Positions 32,960-41,387 of a DNA stretch of 64,000 nt are shown here, in pieces. The first letter of the stretch is position 1, and each line of letters starts with the position of its first letter. The stretch spans positions 1 to 64,000 of the forward strand of contig NZ_JOHR01000025.1 of NCBI RefSeq assembly GCF_000719775.1, in the 5' to 3' direction. Below the pieces are notes generated by a model. It was not told where the DNA came from. It did not search any database and was given only the letters and a program-made list of their open reading frames with translations. A program made the position numbers and the translations under genes. The stretch is from Streptomyces sp. NRRL F-5135 (GTDB lineage: Bacteria > Actinomycetota > Actinomycetes > Streptomycetales > Streptomycetaceae).

Positions 32960-34619
32960 TCATCCCGTGCCTTCCCGCTTGTCGTCGTCCCGTCCCTCCC
33001 GCTTGTCGTCGTCGACGATCTCCGCGTCCACGACGTCCTCCTCGCCCTCGCCGCCGGAGGCTCCCGTCTCGCCGGTGGCGCCCGCGGGCGCGCCCTGGCC
33101 CTGTGCCTGGGCGTACAGGGCGGTGCCGACCTTCTGGGCCGCGGCGGCGAGTTTGTCGGTGGCGCGCCGCAGAGCGGTGGTGTCGCCGGCCTCGGGGGAC
33201 TCGGTCCTGAGCGCCTCCTTCAGCTCGCCCAGGGCGGTCTCGACCTCGCCCTTCACCTCACCGGGAATCTTGTCTCCGTTGTCGGCCAGCAATGTGTCCG
33301 TCTGGTAGACGAGCTGTTCGGCCCGGTTGCGCGTCTCGGCGGCCTCGCGGCGCCTGTGGTCCTCCTCCGCGTACTGCTCGGCCTCGCGCATCATGCGGTC
33401 GATGTCGTCCTTGGGCAGCGCCGAGCCGCCGGTGACGGTCATCCGCTGCTCCCTGCCGGTGCCGAGGTCCTTGGCGCCCACGTGCATGATGCCGTTGGCG
33501 TCGATGTCGAAGGTGACCTCGATCTGCGGCACCCCGCGCGGGGCCGGCGGCAGACCGGTCAGCTCGAACATCCCGAGCTTCTTGTTGTACGCGGCGATCT
33601 CGCGCTCGCCCTGCCTTGCCGGTCAGCTCCTTGACCAGGTCGGTCACCGCGGGCATCCGCGTCGACCCGCCGACCATGATCACGTGGTTGATGTCGGAGA
33701 GCTTGGCTCCGGCGTCCTCGATCGCGTTGTGGAACGGGGCCTTGCAGCGTTCGAGGAGGTCGGCCGTCAACTGCTGGAACTGGGCCCGCGTGAGCTTCTG
33801 CTCCAGGTGCAGCGGCCCTTGCTCGGAGGCCGTGACGTAGGGCAGGTTGATCGCCGTCTCGGTTGCCGAGGACAGCTCGATCTTGGCGCGCTCGGCCGCC
33901 TCGCGCAGGCGCTGCGTGGCCATCTTGTCCTGGGTGAGGTCGATACCGTAGGCGTTCTTGAACTGCTTGGCCAGGTACTCGACGATCCGCTGGTCCCAGT
34001 CGTCGCCGCCCAGGTGCGTGTCACCGTTGGTGGCCTTGACCTCGACCACGCCCTCGCCGATCTCCAGCAGGGACACGTCGAACGTGCCGCCGCCCAGGTC
34101 GAAGACCAGGACCGTCTGATCGTTCTCCTTGTCCAGTCCGTAGGCCAGGGCCGCGGACGTCGGCTCGTTGATGATCCGCAGCACGTTCAGACCCGCGATC
34201 TCGCCGGCCTCCTTGGTCGCGGTGCGCTGGCTGTCGTTGAAGTACGCGGGCACGGTGATCACGGCGTCCGTGACGTCCTCGCCCAGGTACGCCTCGGCGT
34301 CCCGCTTCAGCTTCTGCAGCACCCGTGCCGAGATCTCCTGCGCGGTGAACCGTTTGCCGTCCACACCACCGGACTCCGGGAAGCGCCACTGCGCGTCGCC
34401 CATGTGCCGCTTCACCGACCGTGCCGTGAGTTCGACGTTGGTCACTGCCTGGCGCTTGGCGATCTCGCCGACCAGCACTTCCCCGTTCTTGGCGAAGGCC
34501 ACTACCGACGGTGTGGTCCGTGCGCCCTCGGTGTTGGCGATGACCGTGGGCTCGCCGCCCTCCAGCACGCAGACCACCGAGTTCGTCGTACCGAGGTCGA
34601 TACCCACTGCACGTGCCAT
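32960..34619 (-). pseudogene. dnaK: Second dnaK (Hsp70) copy with internal frame-breaking deletion
   Basis: From the ATG at 34619, 335 residues match the DnaK ATPase domain ([47 protein letters not shown]). At about 33611-33620 the frame changes, and the sequence resumes in another frame at [19 protein letters not shown] and runs to the DnaK tail ([10 protein letters not shown]). Compared with Streptomyces DnaK about 80 residues are missing: the end of the ATPase domain, the VLLLDVTPLSLG linker and the first substrate-binding strands. Because the join is also out of frame, translation continues into unrelated sequence. The chaperone cannot be functional, although an ATPase-domain fragment could be made. 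No grpE or dnaJ is adjacent, so this is not the main operon. Confidence 0.88.
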
Positions 34620-35136
34620 CGCGCTCTCCTCCCATGGCGGTACCGCGCTTCCGCGATACACGGGACGCCGGCCGGCGCACGGACGGCAGGTGTGCGCGGG
34701 ACACCGACGTACACCGCCGTGCGGGCGACGGGCCGTCGCCGGCCGGGCGTCCGCGGTGCTCCGCGCGTCAGAGTGGAGCGGAGGAGCCCCGGGCCACCAC
34801 GGCTCCGCGTGGCACGGCCCCTCGCCGTTCGCGCGCTCGCCGTTCGTGCGCTCATCAGCCCTATACCCGATTGGCCCGGCCTTGATGACACCGTCCACCG
34901 ATTCCGTCCGGGCGCACGCGGTGTTTTTCCGGGAACTGCCTGTTCGGAGCTCGTGTGAGAAGGCCGGTGCGATGCCGTGCCCGCGTCCCGGCCACGGTCA
35001 CGACGCCCGGCCGCGCGGTGCTCGGTGCCGGCCGACCACGTCCGTCCGGCGCGCGTCATCGGGCCGGACCTGGTGTGCTGGTTTCAGGGGCCGTCCTGCC
35101 CGTTCCCGTTCGCGTTCTCGTTTCCGGGAGATTCAG
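34620..35136. other. Intergenic region between the dnaK pseudogene and the alcohol dehydrogenase
   Basis: 517 bp without a supportable gene. It holds a 15-bp near-perfect tandem repeat (CTCGCCGTTCG(C/T)GCG at 34821-34850). I see no HspR-type inverted repeat of the form CTTGAGT-N7-ACTCAAG. The dehydrogenase has its own ribosome site (CGGGAG) at 35126-35131. Confidence 0.6.
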
Positions 35137-36159
35137 ATGACTGCGTGCCGCGTCGCACAGGTCGCCACCGCCGGTGGCTCGTTCGAGATCGTCCAGCGCG
35201 AGGTGCCGCGGCCCGGGCCGGGCCATGTCCGCGTCGCCGTGGACGCCTGCGGCATATGCCACAGCGATGCCCTCTTCGTGGCCGCCGCGCTGCCGGGTGT
35301 GCGGTTTCCGCTGGTGCCCGGGCATGAGATCGCCGGGCGCGTGGAGGCGATCGGTGAGGGCACGCCCGACATCTGGCACGTGGGCGACAGGGTGGCGGTG
35401 GGCTGGTTCGGCGGCAGCTGCGGCCACTGCACACCGTGCCGACGGGGCGACTTCGTCGTCTGCGAGAACCTGAAGGTCCCCGGCTGGGCGTACGACGGGG
35501 GCTATGCCGAGGCGGTGATCGTCCCGGCGGACGCCCTGGCCCGGATCCCCGACGAGCTGGCGGCCGTCGACGCGGCGCCCCTGGCCTGCGCGGGAGTCAC
35601 CACGTACAACGGGCTGCGGCGCAGCTCCGCCCGGCCGGGCGACGTGGTCGCCGTGCTCGGCATCGGTGGCCTCGGTCACCTGGGCGTGAGGTTCGCGGTC
35701 GCGATGGGCTTCGAGACCGTGGCCATCGCCCGCGGGTCCGCCAAGGCCGACCTGGCCAAACGGCTCGGCGCCCACCACTACGTCGACAGCACGGGCGGTA
35801 CCCCCGTCGCGGACGCGCTCCAGGCCCTCGGCGGGGCCAGAGCCGTCCTCGCCACCGCCGCCAATTCCGACGCGATCACGGCCACGGTGGACGGGCTGTC
35901 CCCGCGCGGTGAGCTGGTGGTCATCGGCGCGGACGCCGCCCCACTGGGCATCAGCCCGAACCAGTTGCTCATGAACGGCCGAGTCGTCCGGGGGCACCCG
36001 TCCGGGACGGCACAGGACATCCAGGACACCATGGCTTTCAGCGCGCTGCACCGGATCCGTCCGATGATCGAGACCGTTCCGCTGGAAAATGTCGCCGAGG
36101 CGTACGAGAAGATGCTCTCCGGCGCCGCCCGCTTCCGGATGGTCCTCGCCCCGCGCTGA
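35137..36159 (+). CDS. Zinc-dependent alcohol dehydrogenase (medium-chain)
   Basis: 340 aa. The catalytic zinc region is DACGICHSDAL and GHEIAGRVEAIGEG. The structural zinc site is a C-x2-C-x2-C-x7-C motif (SCGHCTPCRRGDFVVC). The NAD(P) loop is VLGIGGLGHLG. The length is that of AdhA-type tetrameric enzymes oxidising primary alcohols or reducing aldehydes in the cytosol. The ATG follows CGGGAG by 5 nt. It stands as a single unit between the dnaK remnant and a perfect hairpin at 36172. Confidence 0.93.
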   Translation: MTACRVAQVATAGGSFEIVQREVPRPGPGHVRVAVDACGICHSDALFVAAALPGVRFPLVPGHEIAGRVEAIGEGTPDIWHVGDRVAVGWFGGSCGHCTPCRRGDFVVCENLKVPGWAYDGGYAEAVIVPADALARIPDELAAVDAAPLACAGVTTYNGLRRSSARPGDVVAVLGIGGLGHLGVRFAVAMGFETVAIARGSAKADLAKRLGAHHYVDSTGGTPVADALQALGGARAVLATAANSDAITATVDGLSPRGELVVIGADAAPLGISPNQLLMNGRVVRGHPSGTAQDIQDTMAFSALHRIRPMIETVPLENVAEAYEKMLSGAARFRMVLAPR

Positions 36160-36171
36160 CGCACCACCGTT

Positions 36172-36199
36172 CCCCTCCCGCCGGAGCCGGCGGGAGGGG
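36172..36199 (+). terminator. Perfect 13-bp hairpin after the alcohol dehydrogenase
   Basis: CCCCTCCCGCCGG and CCGGCGGGAGGGG pair with a 2-nt spacer, 12 bp after the stop at 36159. Confidence 0.8.
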
Positions 36200-36312
36200 A
36201 GGCGCCGCGCCGACGTCCCGGGAAGAGAAACGGCCTCTTCCGGACACCCGCGCTTGCGTCGCCTTTCCCGTGGTCATCCTTTTCGTGCGGGGGCAGAAAG
36301 GAGACCGCCGAG

Positions 36313-36708
36313 ATGACCATGCGATGGGAGGCGTTTCTGGAGAAGATCCAGGAGCGCGGTGAGTACGGCAGCCCGCAGGAGGCGGAGCGCGCGGCCCGTG
36401 TCGTGCTCGCCCTGCTCGGTGCGCATCTGGTCGGCGAGGTACGTGCCGAACTGGCCGCGCGCCTGCCGGAAACCCTCTCCCTGATACTGCTCAACCCTTT
36501 GCCCGCGGCCGAGCCGCTCACGCCCGAGCGGTTCGTACGGGCCACGGCGGCCTGGATCGAGGGGGCCACCGAGCAGACCGCGCCCTGGGACGTCGGCGCG
36601 GTGCTCAGCGTGGCGGCCGACGCGGCGGGTGAGGACCTGCTGAGCCGGATCCTGCTCCAGCTGCCCGCCGGGTACGACCTCCTCTTCGGCCACGCCGGGA
36701 GCGGCTGA
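36313..36708 (+). CDS. DUF2267 family protein
   Basis: 131 aa, ATG with AAAGGAG 8 nt upstream. The pattern MRWEAFLEKIQERGEYGSPQEAERAARVVLALLGAHLVGEVRAELAARLP matches the helical DUF2267 repeat; the second half (LTPERFVRATAAWIEG, LLSRILLQLPAGYDLLFG) completes the usual two-part layout. Proteins of this kind are often found among general-stress genes in actinobacteria and their activity is unknown. It is monocistronic. Confidence 0.85.
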   Translation: MTMRWEAFLEKIQERGEYGSPQEAERAARVVLALLGAHLVGEVRAELAARLPETLSLILLNPLPAAEPLTPERFVRATAAWIEGATEQTAPWDVGAVLSVAADAAGEDLLSRILLQLPAGYDLLFGHAGSG

Positions 36709-36772
36709 GCCATCCTCCGCGGCCCACGGACCGGCTCGGGCCCGGCCGGCGGACCGAGCAGCCCGGAAGGCG

Positions 36773-37291
36773 CTAACGGAGCGTCTTCTGCCACACCTGG
36801 GCCGGAGCTCCGTCGCATGTCGCCTGCCGGACCTCGCGCCTGCTGCCGGAGGGCATGCCCGCGTCCTGCAGGCACTTGCCGCTGTGCACGTTCTGGATCT
36901 GGTAGGCCCCCGTGGCGACCGGGGTCGCCGTCCACCGCTGGCTCGCCGCACCGGAGCAGGTGTGCATCCGCACGCCCGCGCCATCGGCGGTCGACGCGTC
37001 CTGCACGTCCACGCATTTCTTGCCGACGCGGGCGACGAGGGTGAAGGTGCCGCCCGCCGCCGCGAGCTGGGTGAACTCCTGATGGTCCTTGCTGTTGCAG
37101 GTGAACTGCTGGACGACGGCCCCCTCGTTCTGGGAGGCACCACGGATGTCCAGACACTTCCCCGTGGCCAGATTGTGGTACGTGTGATATTCGATGGCGG
37201 CCGCGGAGGAGGGAAGCGCGTCGGCGGCGCCGACCGCGCCGAACAGGCTCATGGCCGCCGCGAAGGCGAGAACGGTCGCGCGAGAAGGCAT
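36773..37291 (-). CDS. Secreted ricin-type (beta-trefoil) lectin domain protein
   Basis: 172 aa. Signal peptide (about 1-30) ends at AVGAADA. The rest is a single beta-trefoil with three repeats, each with the conserved Cys pair or QxW-like element: NLATGKCLDIRGAS, GKKCVDVQDAS..SQRW, and SGKCLQDAG..AQVW. No catalytic domain is attached, so this is a free carbohydrate-binding module. The ATG has AAGGAG at 8 nt. A 30-bp palindrome lies 33 bp upstream. It follows the radical SAM gene in the same direction with a gap of 232 bp. Confidence 0.88.
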   Translation of the reverse strand: MPSRATVLAFAAAMSLFGAVGAADALPSSAAAIEYHTYHNLATGKCLDIRGASQNEGAVVQQFTCNSKDHQEFTQLAAAGGTFTLVARVGKKCVDVQDASTADGAGVRMHTCSGAASQRWTATPVATGAYQIQNVHSGKCLQDAGMPSGSRREVRQATCDGAPAQVWQKTLR

Positions 37292-37323
37292 GTACGCAAC
37301 TCCTTGATGCAGGGCGCCCGCTG

Positions 37324-37353
37324 CCGCAACCGGCCCCGCGGGGCCGGTTGCGG
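37324..37353 (-). terminator. 30-bp perfect palindrome between the radical SAM and lectin genes
   Basis: CCGCAACCGGCCCCG followed directly by its reverse complement. It lies 170 bp after the radical SAM stop and 33 bp before the lectin ATG, so it may terminate the first transcript or form a hairpin in the lectin leader. Confidence 0.6.
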
Positions 37354-37523
37354 CGTGCACGGCGAAGTGCGCGAGCACGGCGTGCCACCGGGAAGCGGTG
37401 GATGCCCGTATGACATCGCGTCCGCGCCCGAAGCTCCACCGATCCTGCCCGGGATACGCCTCATAGGTGATTTCGCGGCCTCGCGGTTGCCGTCAGCCGC
37501 TTCTTCCGTTCGCGAGCAGGACC

Positions 37524-39077
37524 CTAATAGTCCTTCGGTATCGCGGAGTTGAGGGCGGCGCGCCGTTCCGCGAGGTTGTCCGCGCTCAGATCGGCGGCCA
37601 GGTCCGGGGCGTAGTGGGCGGCGATCTCACGGAATCCGTCCAGCGTGCGCTCATCCATGATCGACGCTCCGGGAGTGGCGACGGGGAGCGTCAGATAGCT
37701 GCGGACCCGGCCGAGATCGTGCGCGTGCCGGCTCATGTCGACGGCGTAGTGGTTCACCAGCCGCCGGGTCGCCGGGTCCGGGTGGGAGATCTCGTTGGCG
37801 AGCGTCTCGAAGCCGAGGTTCAGGAAGTGGTCCGGCTCGTCCAGCAGCAGGTTGTGGGCGGCCGATCCCTTCCAGCCCGCCCGGTTCCAGTTGGCGTTGC
37901 CGGGGATCTCGTTCTTCGCGGGGAAGCCCCGGTACTCGGAGGAGGGAAAGGTCTCCAGCAGCAGGCCGCACAGGGCGCGCGTCTCCGCGAGCGTTCCGGC
38001 GGTCTCCTCCGGGACTCCGAACACGTAGAGGATCTCCGGAACCAGACCGTTCTCCTCCATGTGCTCGAACGCGGTGATCAGGTCCGAGCGCAGGGTGTCG
38101 GCGTGTTTGCGCATCGCGCGCAGCACCTCGACGGATGCCGCGCCGTCGGCGCCGAAGCCGAAGCGGTTGAAGCCCGCGCGGAGTACCAGGTCGCGCACCT
38201 CGTCCGAGCGCATCGCCGCGTTGTAGGAGTCGGCACGGGTGAGCGCGTGCAGGGTGATGTCGATGTCCGGGTACCGCTCGCGGGTCTCGACGACGGATTC
38301 CAGTCGCGCGGTGAGCAGCCCGAGGTCCCCGCCCGGCAGGGCCTGCTGGAAGAAGTCCAGCGAGGTGCAGTACAGGTTCAGCGTGGGGAACTCGAACCGC
38401 GTCGCGAGGCGGCAGGCGGCGTCGAGATGCGCCCGGACGTTGAAGAACGTCTCGCGCTTGCGGGTCTGCGCCCCGCAGAAACTGCACCCGAACATGCAGC
38501 CCTGGCTGAACGGCAGGGTCATCTCGTGCGCCAGGTAGGTGCGCAGGTCGGACTCGGTGAGCTTGGCCAGCTGCCCGCCCAGATCGATGTCCATGCCCCC
38601 GGGCAGCGCGGACAGCCAGTGCCGGTCCGCCTTGTGGGCGCCGGGGAAGATCCGCGCGAACTCCTCCCGGGAGAGCCGTTCCACCCCCTGCCCGCCGACG
38701 TACACCCGGTCGGCCGGCAGCCGGCGGTCGGCGGTGAGGTAGCGGTGGACGTGCGCGGCCGGTGCGATGTTCTGGGCCCCCATGGCGGCGATGCCGAAGG
38801 AGTCGTACCCCTCCAGGCCGTCGGCCTCGCGCAGATCGTGCAACTGGCAGTCGAAGAGGTCCGGTTCGGCCAGCCCGTGGCGCTCCATCAGTTCGGCCGC
38901 GTACAGCGGGGCGACGGGCAGGAACGGCAGCCGGTCCGGGGTGAAGGGCACGTCCCGGGCGAGGTAGTTGTCGTGCACGTACGGCGGGTGGATCATCAGG
39001 GTGCGGCCGGTCGGCACCCGGCTGTCGCCGTCGCGGGCCGCGGTGGTCAGGAGGATGCTCGTGCGCGAAGGGGCCAT
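37524..39077 (-). CDS. Radical SAM protein with B12-binding-like N-terminal region
   Basis: 517 aa. CMFGCSFC (Cys194, Cys198, Cys201) is the CxxxCxxC motif holding the SAM-binding 4Fe-4S cluster, preceded by LPFSQG. The N-terminal 150 residues (TLMIHPPYVHDNYLARDVPF, FGIAAMGAQN, RVYVGGQGVERLSREEF) look like the cobalamin-binding-type Rossmann fold often fused in this class, but I see no DxHxxG cobalamin motif. C-terminal residues about 370-517 form an extra domain. The substrate is unknown and no precursor peptide, methyl acceptor or pathway gene is adjacent. It is divergent from the DUF779 gene. Confidence 0.85.
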   Translation of the reverse strand: MAPSRTSILLTTAARDGDSRVPTGRTLMIHPPYVHDNYLARDVPFTPDRLPFLPVAPLYAAELMERHGLAEPDLFDCQLHDLREADGLEGYDSFGIAAMGAQNIAPAAHVHRYLTADRRLPADRVYVGGQGVERLSREEFARIFPGAHKADRHWLSALPGGMDIDLGGQLAKLTESDLRTYLAHEMTLPFSQGCMFGCSFCGAQTRKRETFFNVRAHLDAACRLATRFEFPTLNLYCTSLDFFQQALPGGDLGLLTARLESVVETRERYPDIDITLHALTRADSYNAAMRSDEVRDLVLRAGFNRFGFGADGAASVEVLRAMRKHADTLRSDLITAFEHMEENGLVPEILYVFGVPEETAGTLAETRALCGLLLETFPSSEYRGFPAKNEIPGNANWNRAGWKGSAAHNLLLDEPDHFLNLGFETLANEISHPDPATRRLVNHYAVDMSRHAHDLGRVRSYLTLPVATPGASIMDERTLDGFREIAAHYAPDLAADLSADNLAERRAALNSAIPKDY

Positions 39078-39319
39078 GTCCGCCTTCCAGGGGTAGGCCG
39101 GTGCTTCGGTACGGTGCGCAGCACCACGCCGTCGCGATCGCCCGGGGTGCCGGAAGAGCAATGAATCGATGGTCCGTGCCGACGGCCGGATCCGTACAGG
39201 CGTGTTTCGGTCAACAGCCTCCCGGAGCTGCGCCCGGCCCACGTCCGGTGCGCGCACCCGGGGCACGGACGAGGATGGCCGCGGTACAAAGGAACGTACC
39301 GAGCGAGGGGAGTCTCACC

Positions 39320-39718
39320 GTGGACCCGCACGTTCCGACCGTGGAGCTGACCCCCGCGGCCGCCGAGCTGATCCGGCGGCTGCGGGCGGCCCACGGACCA
39401 CTGATGTTCCACCAGTCGGGCGGCTGCTGTGACGGCAGTGCCCCCATGTGTTTCCCGGCGGGCGAGTTCCGCACGGGCGGCTCCGACGTGCTGCTGGAGT
39501 CGCTGGCCGTGGAGGGCCTCGCCGAGCCCGTCCCCTTCTGGATGTCCGCGAGCCAGTACGAGCTCTGGCGCCACACCCGGCTCGTCGTGGACGTGGTGGC
39601 GGGCCGCGGCAGCGGATTCTCGCTGGAGGCCCCGGAGGGGGTGCGCTTCCTGATCCGGTCGCGGGTGGTCGGGAACGGCGCGGCCGCCCGGCCGGTCCCG
39701 CCTGGCGTCAGGGGTTGA
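39320..39718 (+). CDS. DUF779 family protein
   Basis: 132 aa from the GTG at 39320, preceded by GAGGGGAG at 7 nt. ELIRRLRAAHGPLMFHQSGGCCDGSAPMCF is the DUF779 signature with its Cys cluster, which may bind metal; ASQYELWRHTRLVVDVVAG follows. Family members usually lie next to aldehyde dehydrogenase genes; here the nearest dehydrogenase is at 35-36 kb and not adjacent. The stop region overlaps the small membrane-protein gene on the other strand by 11 bp. Confidence 0.85.
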   Translation: MDPHVPTVELTPAAAELIRRLRAAHGPLMFHQSGGCCDGSAPMCFPAGEFRTGGSDVLLESLAVEGLAEPVPFWMSASQYELWRHTRLVVDVVAGRGSGFSLEAPEGVRFLIRSRVVGNGAAARPVPPGVRG

Positions 39719-39902
39719 TGCTGCTCACCACACTGGCGGTGACGGCGATCCCGTCGGCGATGGTCGGCGCGACGCTCGTGCTCGCGAGGAAGAAACCGAG
39801 CAGTACGCAGACCAGCGCGTGCGAGATCTTCAGTCCTCCGCTGCGCAGGAAGACCACCGAGAGGACCACGAGAAGCAGCAACACTGAAATGGAAACGGCC
39901 AT
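39708..39902 (-). CDS. Small two-helix membrane protein
   Basis: 64 aa with two hydrophobic segments (VSISVLLLLVVLSVVFLR and HALVCVLLGFFLAST) joined by a short GGLKIS loop. The ribosome site GGAGGAGG sits just before the ATG. The compact, regular sequence looks like a conserved actinobacterial small membrane protein, but I cannot name the family. It overlaps the DUF779 gene tail to tail. Confidence 0.75.
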   Translation of the reverse strand: MAVSISVLLLLVVLSVVFLRSGGLKISHALVCVLLGFFLASTSVAPTIADGIAVTASVVSSINP

Positions 39903-40021
39903 GCCAACCTCCTCCGCCGCCGCACCGGACGGGCGGCGTCCGGCGGCCAGTGTGGCGGAGGAGGAGGTCCGTACGGCCGACTGGCGCGTCCGCCGTACGG
40001 GTGGTTGTGGCGCGGGGGCCG

Positions 40022-40885
40022 CTATCCGCGGGCGCGCAGGAAGTGTGCGAGACCGGCGAGGTCGTCGGTGTTGATGTGGTCGACACCGGCGGCGAGCAGC
40101 TCGTTCCAGAGGGCGTCGCGGGCGGGCCCCGGCGTGTCGGGAGTGCCCCAGAAGCGGACGCGCTGTCCGTGCGCGTGGGCGGCGGTGGTGATACGGCGCA
40201 GCTCCGCGCGTTCGGCGGCGGGAAACGCGCCGGTGCCCAGCCAGCCGAAGGTCTGGGTCCAGTTGGCGCTGATGAGCGGCGCGAAGGAGGCGGGGGCCGG
40301 GGAGCCGAGGTCGTCGAGCCGGCCGTCGTAGAAGGCGTGACGTACGCGCTGTGCCTCCATCGGCTCCCGGGCCGCGCGGTCACCGGAGATGACGGGCGTG
40401 ACCGCGCCGAGCCGCACCGTGCCGCGCACACAGCTGCTCAGCATCGCGCGGTAGCGGGTCAGTTGGCGGTGCAGCTCGGCGTAGGTGGTGGCGCCGTCGG
40501 TCTTGAGGTCGATGAGCAGTTGCAGGGGGCGGTGGTGGCCGGGGAACACGGAGCCGTGCCCCGCGCGCACCAGTGCGCTCAGCGGGTCGAGGTAGAGGGC
40601 GCGCAGGGTACGGGCCGGGTCGAGTTCGGTGGCTTCGTGGGCGACCAGCAGCTCGCCGTCGACGAGGAAGATGTCGGCCTCGACGCTCGTGAAGCCGTGG
40701 GAGAGCGCGTCGTGGAGCGGCCGTGGGTGGAGGTAGTCGTTGTGGGCGTGCGCCTGGCGCAGCGGCCGGACGGCCCGGGGCCGCGGCCGGGGCGAGTCCG
40801 CCCGGGCGTACGAGGGGACGGCGACGGCACCGGCGAGCGCGGCGGCGAGAGTACCGACGGCGCGGCGGCGGGTGGTGAGGGCCAT
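40022..40885 (-). CDS. Exported glycerophosphodiester phosphodiesterase/PI-PLC-like protein
   Basis: 287 aa, Tat-type signal (TTRRRAVGTLAAALAGAVAVPSYARA). The active-site start QAHAHNDYLHPRPLHDALSHGFTSVEADIFLVDGELLVAHE has the His and Glu/Asp pattern of the PI-PLC/GDPD barrel. LLIDLKTDG and the terminal GVDHINTDDL fit the rest. It should hydrolyse phosphodiesters outside the cytoplasm. The ATG follows GGAGG by 5 nt. It is monocistronic and divergent from the dehydrogenase remnant. Confidence 0.88.
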   Translation of the reverse strand: MALTTRRRAVGTLAAALAGAVAVPSYARADSPRPRPRAVRPLRQAHAHNDYLHPRPLHDALSHGFTSVEADIFLVDGELLVAHEATELDPARTLRALYLDPLSALVRAGHGSVFPGHHRPLQLLIDLKTDGATTYAELHRQLTRYRAMLSSCVRGTVRLGAVTPVISGDRAAREPMEAQRVRHAFYDGRLDDLGSPAPASFAPLISANWTQTFGWLGTGAFPAAERAELRRITTAAHAHGQRVRFWGTPDTPGPARDALWNELLAAGVDHINTDDLAGLAHFLRARG

Positions 40886-41074
40886 GATGCCTCCGGGAGG
40901 GGCGCGAGAGGGCACGGTCCCGGTGAGTATGGGCCGTCCCGGGGCCGGATCGGCAGGCCTGCGCGCAGAGTTCGCCGAGGTGACGTTCATGGTTCAGACA
41001 TGCGGGACGGTGAGCCGCGTCGTGCGGTCACCCACGGGACCGCGGCGCCGGTCGCCGCCGGCCGGACCGCGTCT

Positions 41075-41310
41075 CGATATTTCGCCAAGGAGCGCGGCGC
41101 GCACGTCACCGGGACGGCGAGCGCCCCCGAGCACGGCTTCCCGCGCGAGCTCGGCGCGGACGCCTTCGTCGACCACCGCTCCGCGGACTTCACCGGCACC
41201 GAGGAGCGCTACGACGTCGTCCTCGACACCCTCGGCGGGGAGACCGCCACCCGGTCCGTGGGCGTGCTCCGCCCCGGCGGCGTCCTCGTCTCCCTGATGC
41301 CGGGTGCCCT
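41075..41310 (+). pseudogene. Fragment of a medium-chain (quinone-oxidoreductase-like) dehydrogenase
   Basis: In one plus-strand frame the stretch RYFAKERGAHVTGTASAPEHGFPRELGADAFVDHRSADFTG, then YDVVLDTLGGETATRSVGVLRPGGVLVSL, matches the NADPH-binding half of zinc-free quinone reductases (normally preceded by GGVGHFAVQ). No N-terminal GroES-like domain precedes it and the C-terminus runs into unrelated sequence. It is a decayed remnant. Confidence 0.75.
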
Positions 41311-41387
41311 CGCCCGGGCGAATGGCGAGGCCGCCGAGCGGGACCGGCCCGACCCGACCGCCCCCGCCGGCGGACGCGCCGGCCTCG

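Noticed and set aside
29869..33210. 1,113-aa plus-strand ORF overlapping GH78 in another frame
   Set aside because: Arg/Gly/His-rich composition without motifs; GH78 in its own frame has all catalytic residues.
34620..34900. HspR/HAIR operator before the dnaK copy
   Set aside because: No CTTGAGT-N7-ACTCAAG-type repeat visible in the leader.
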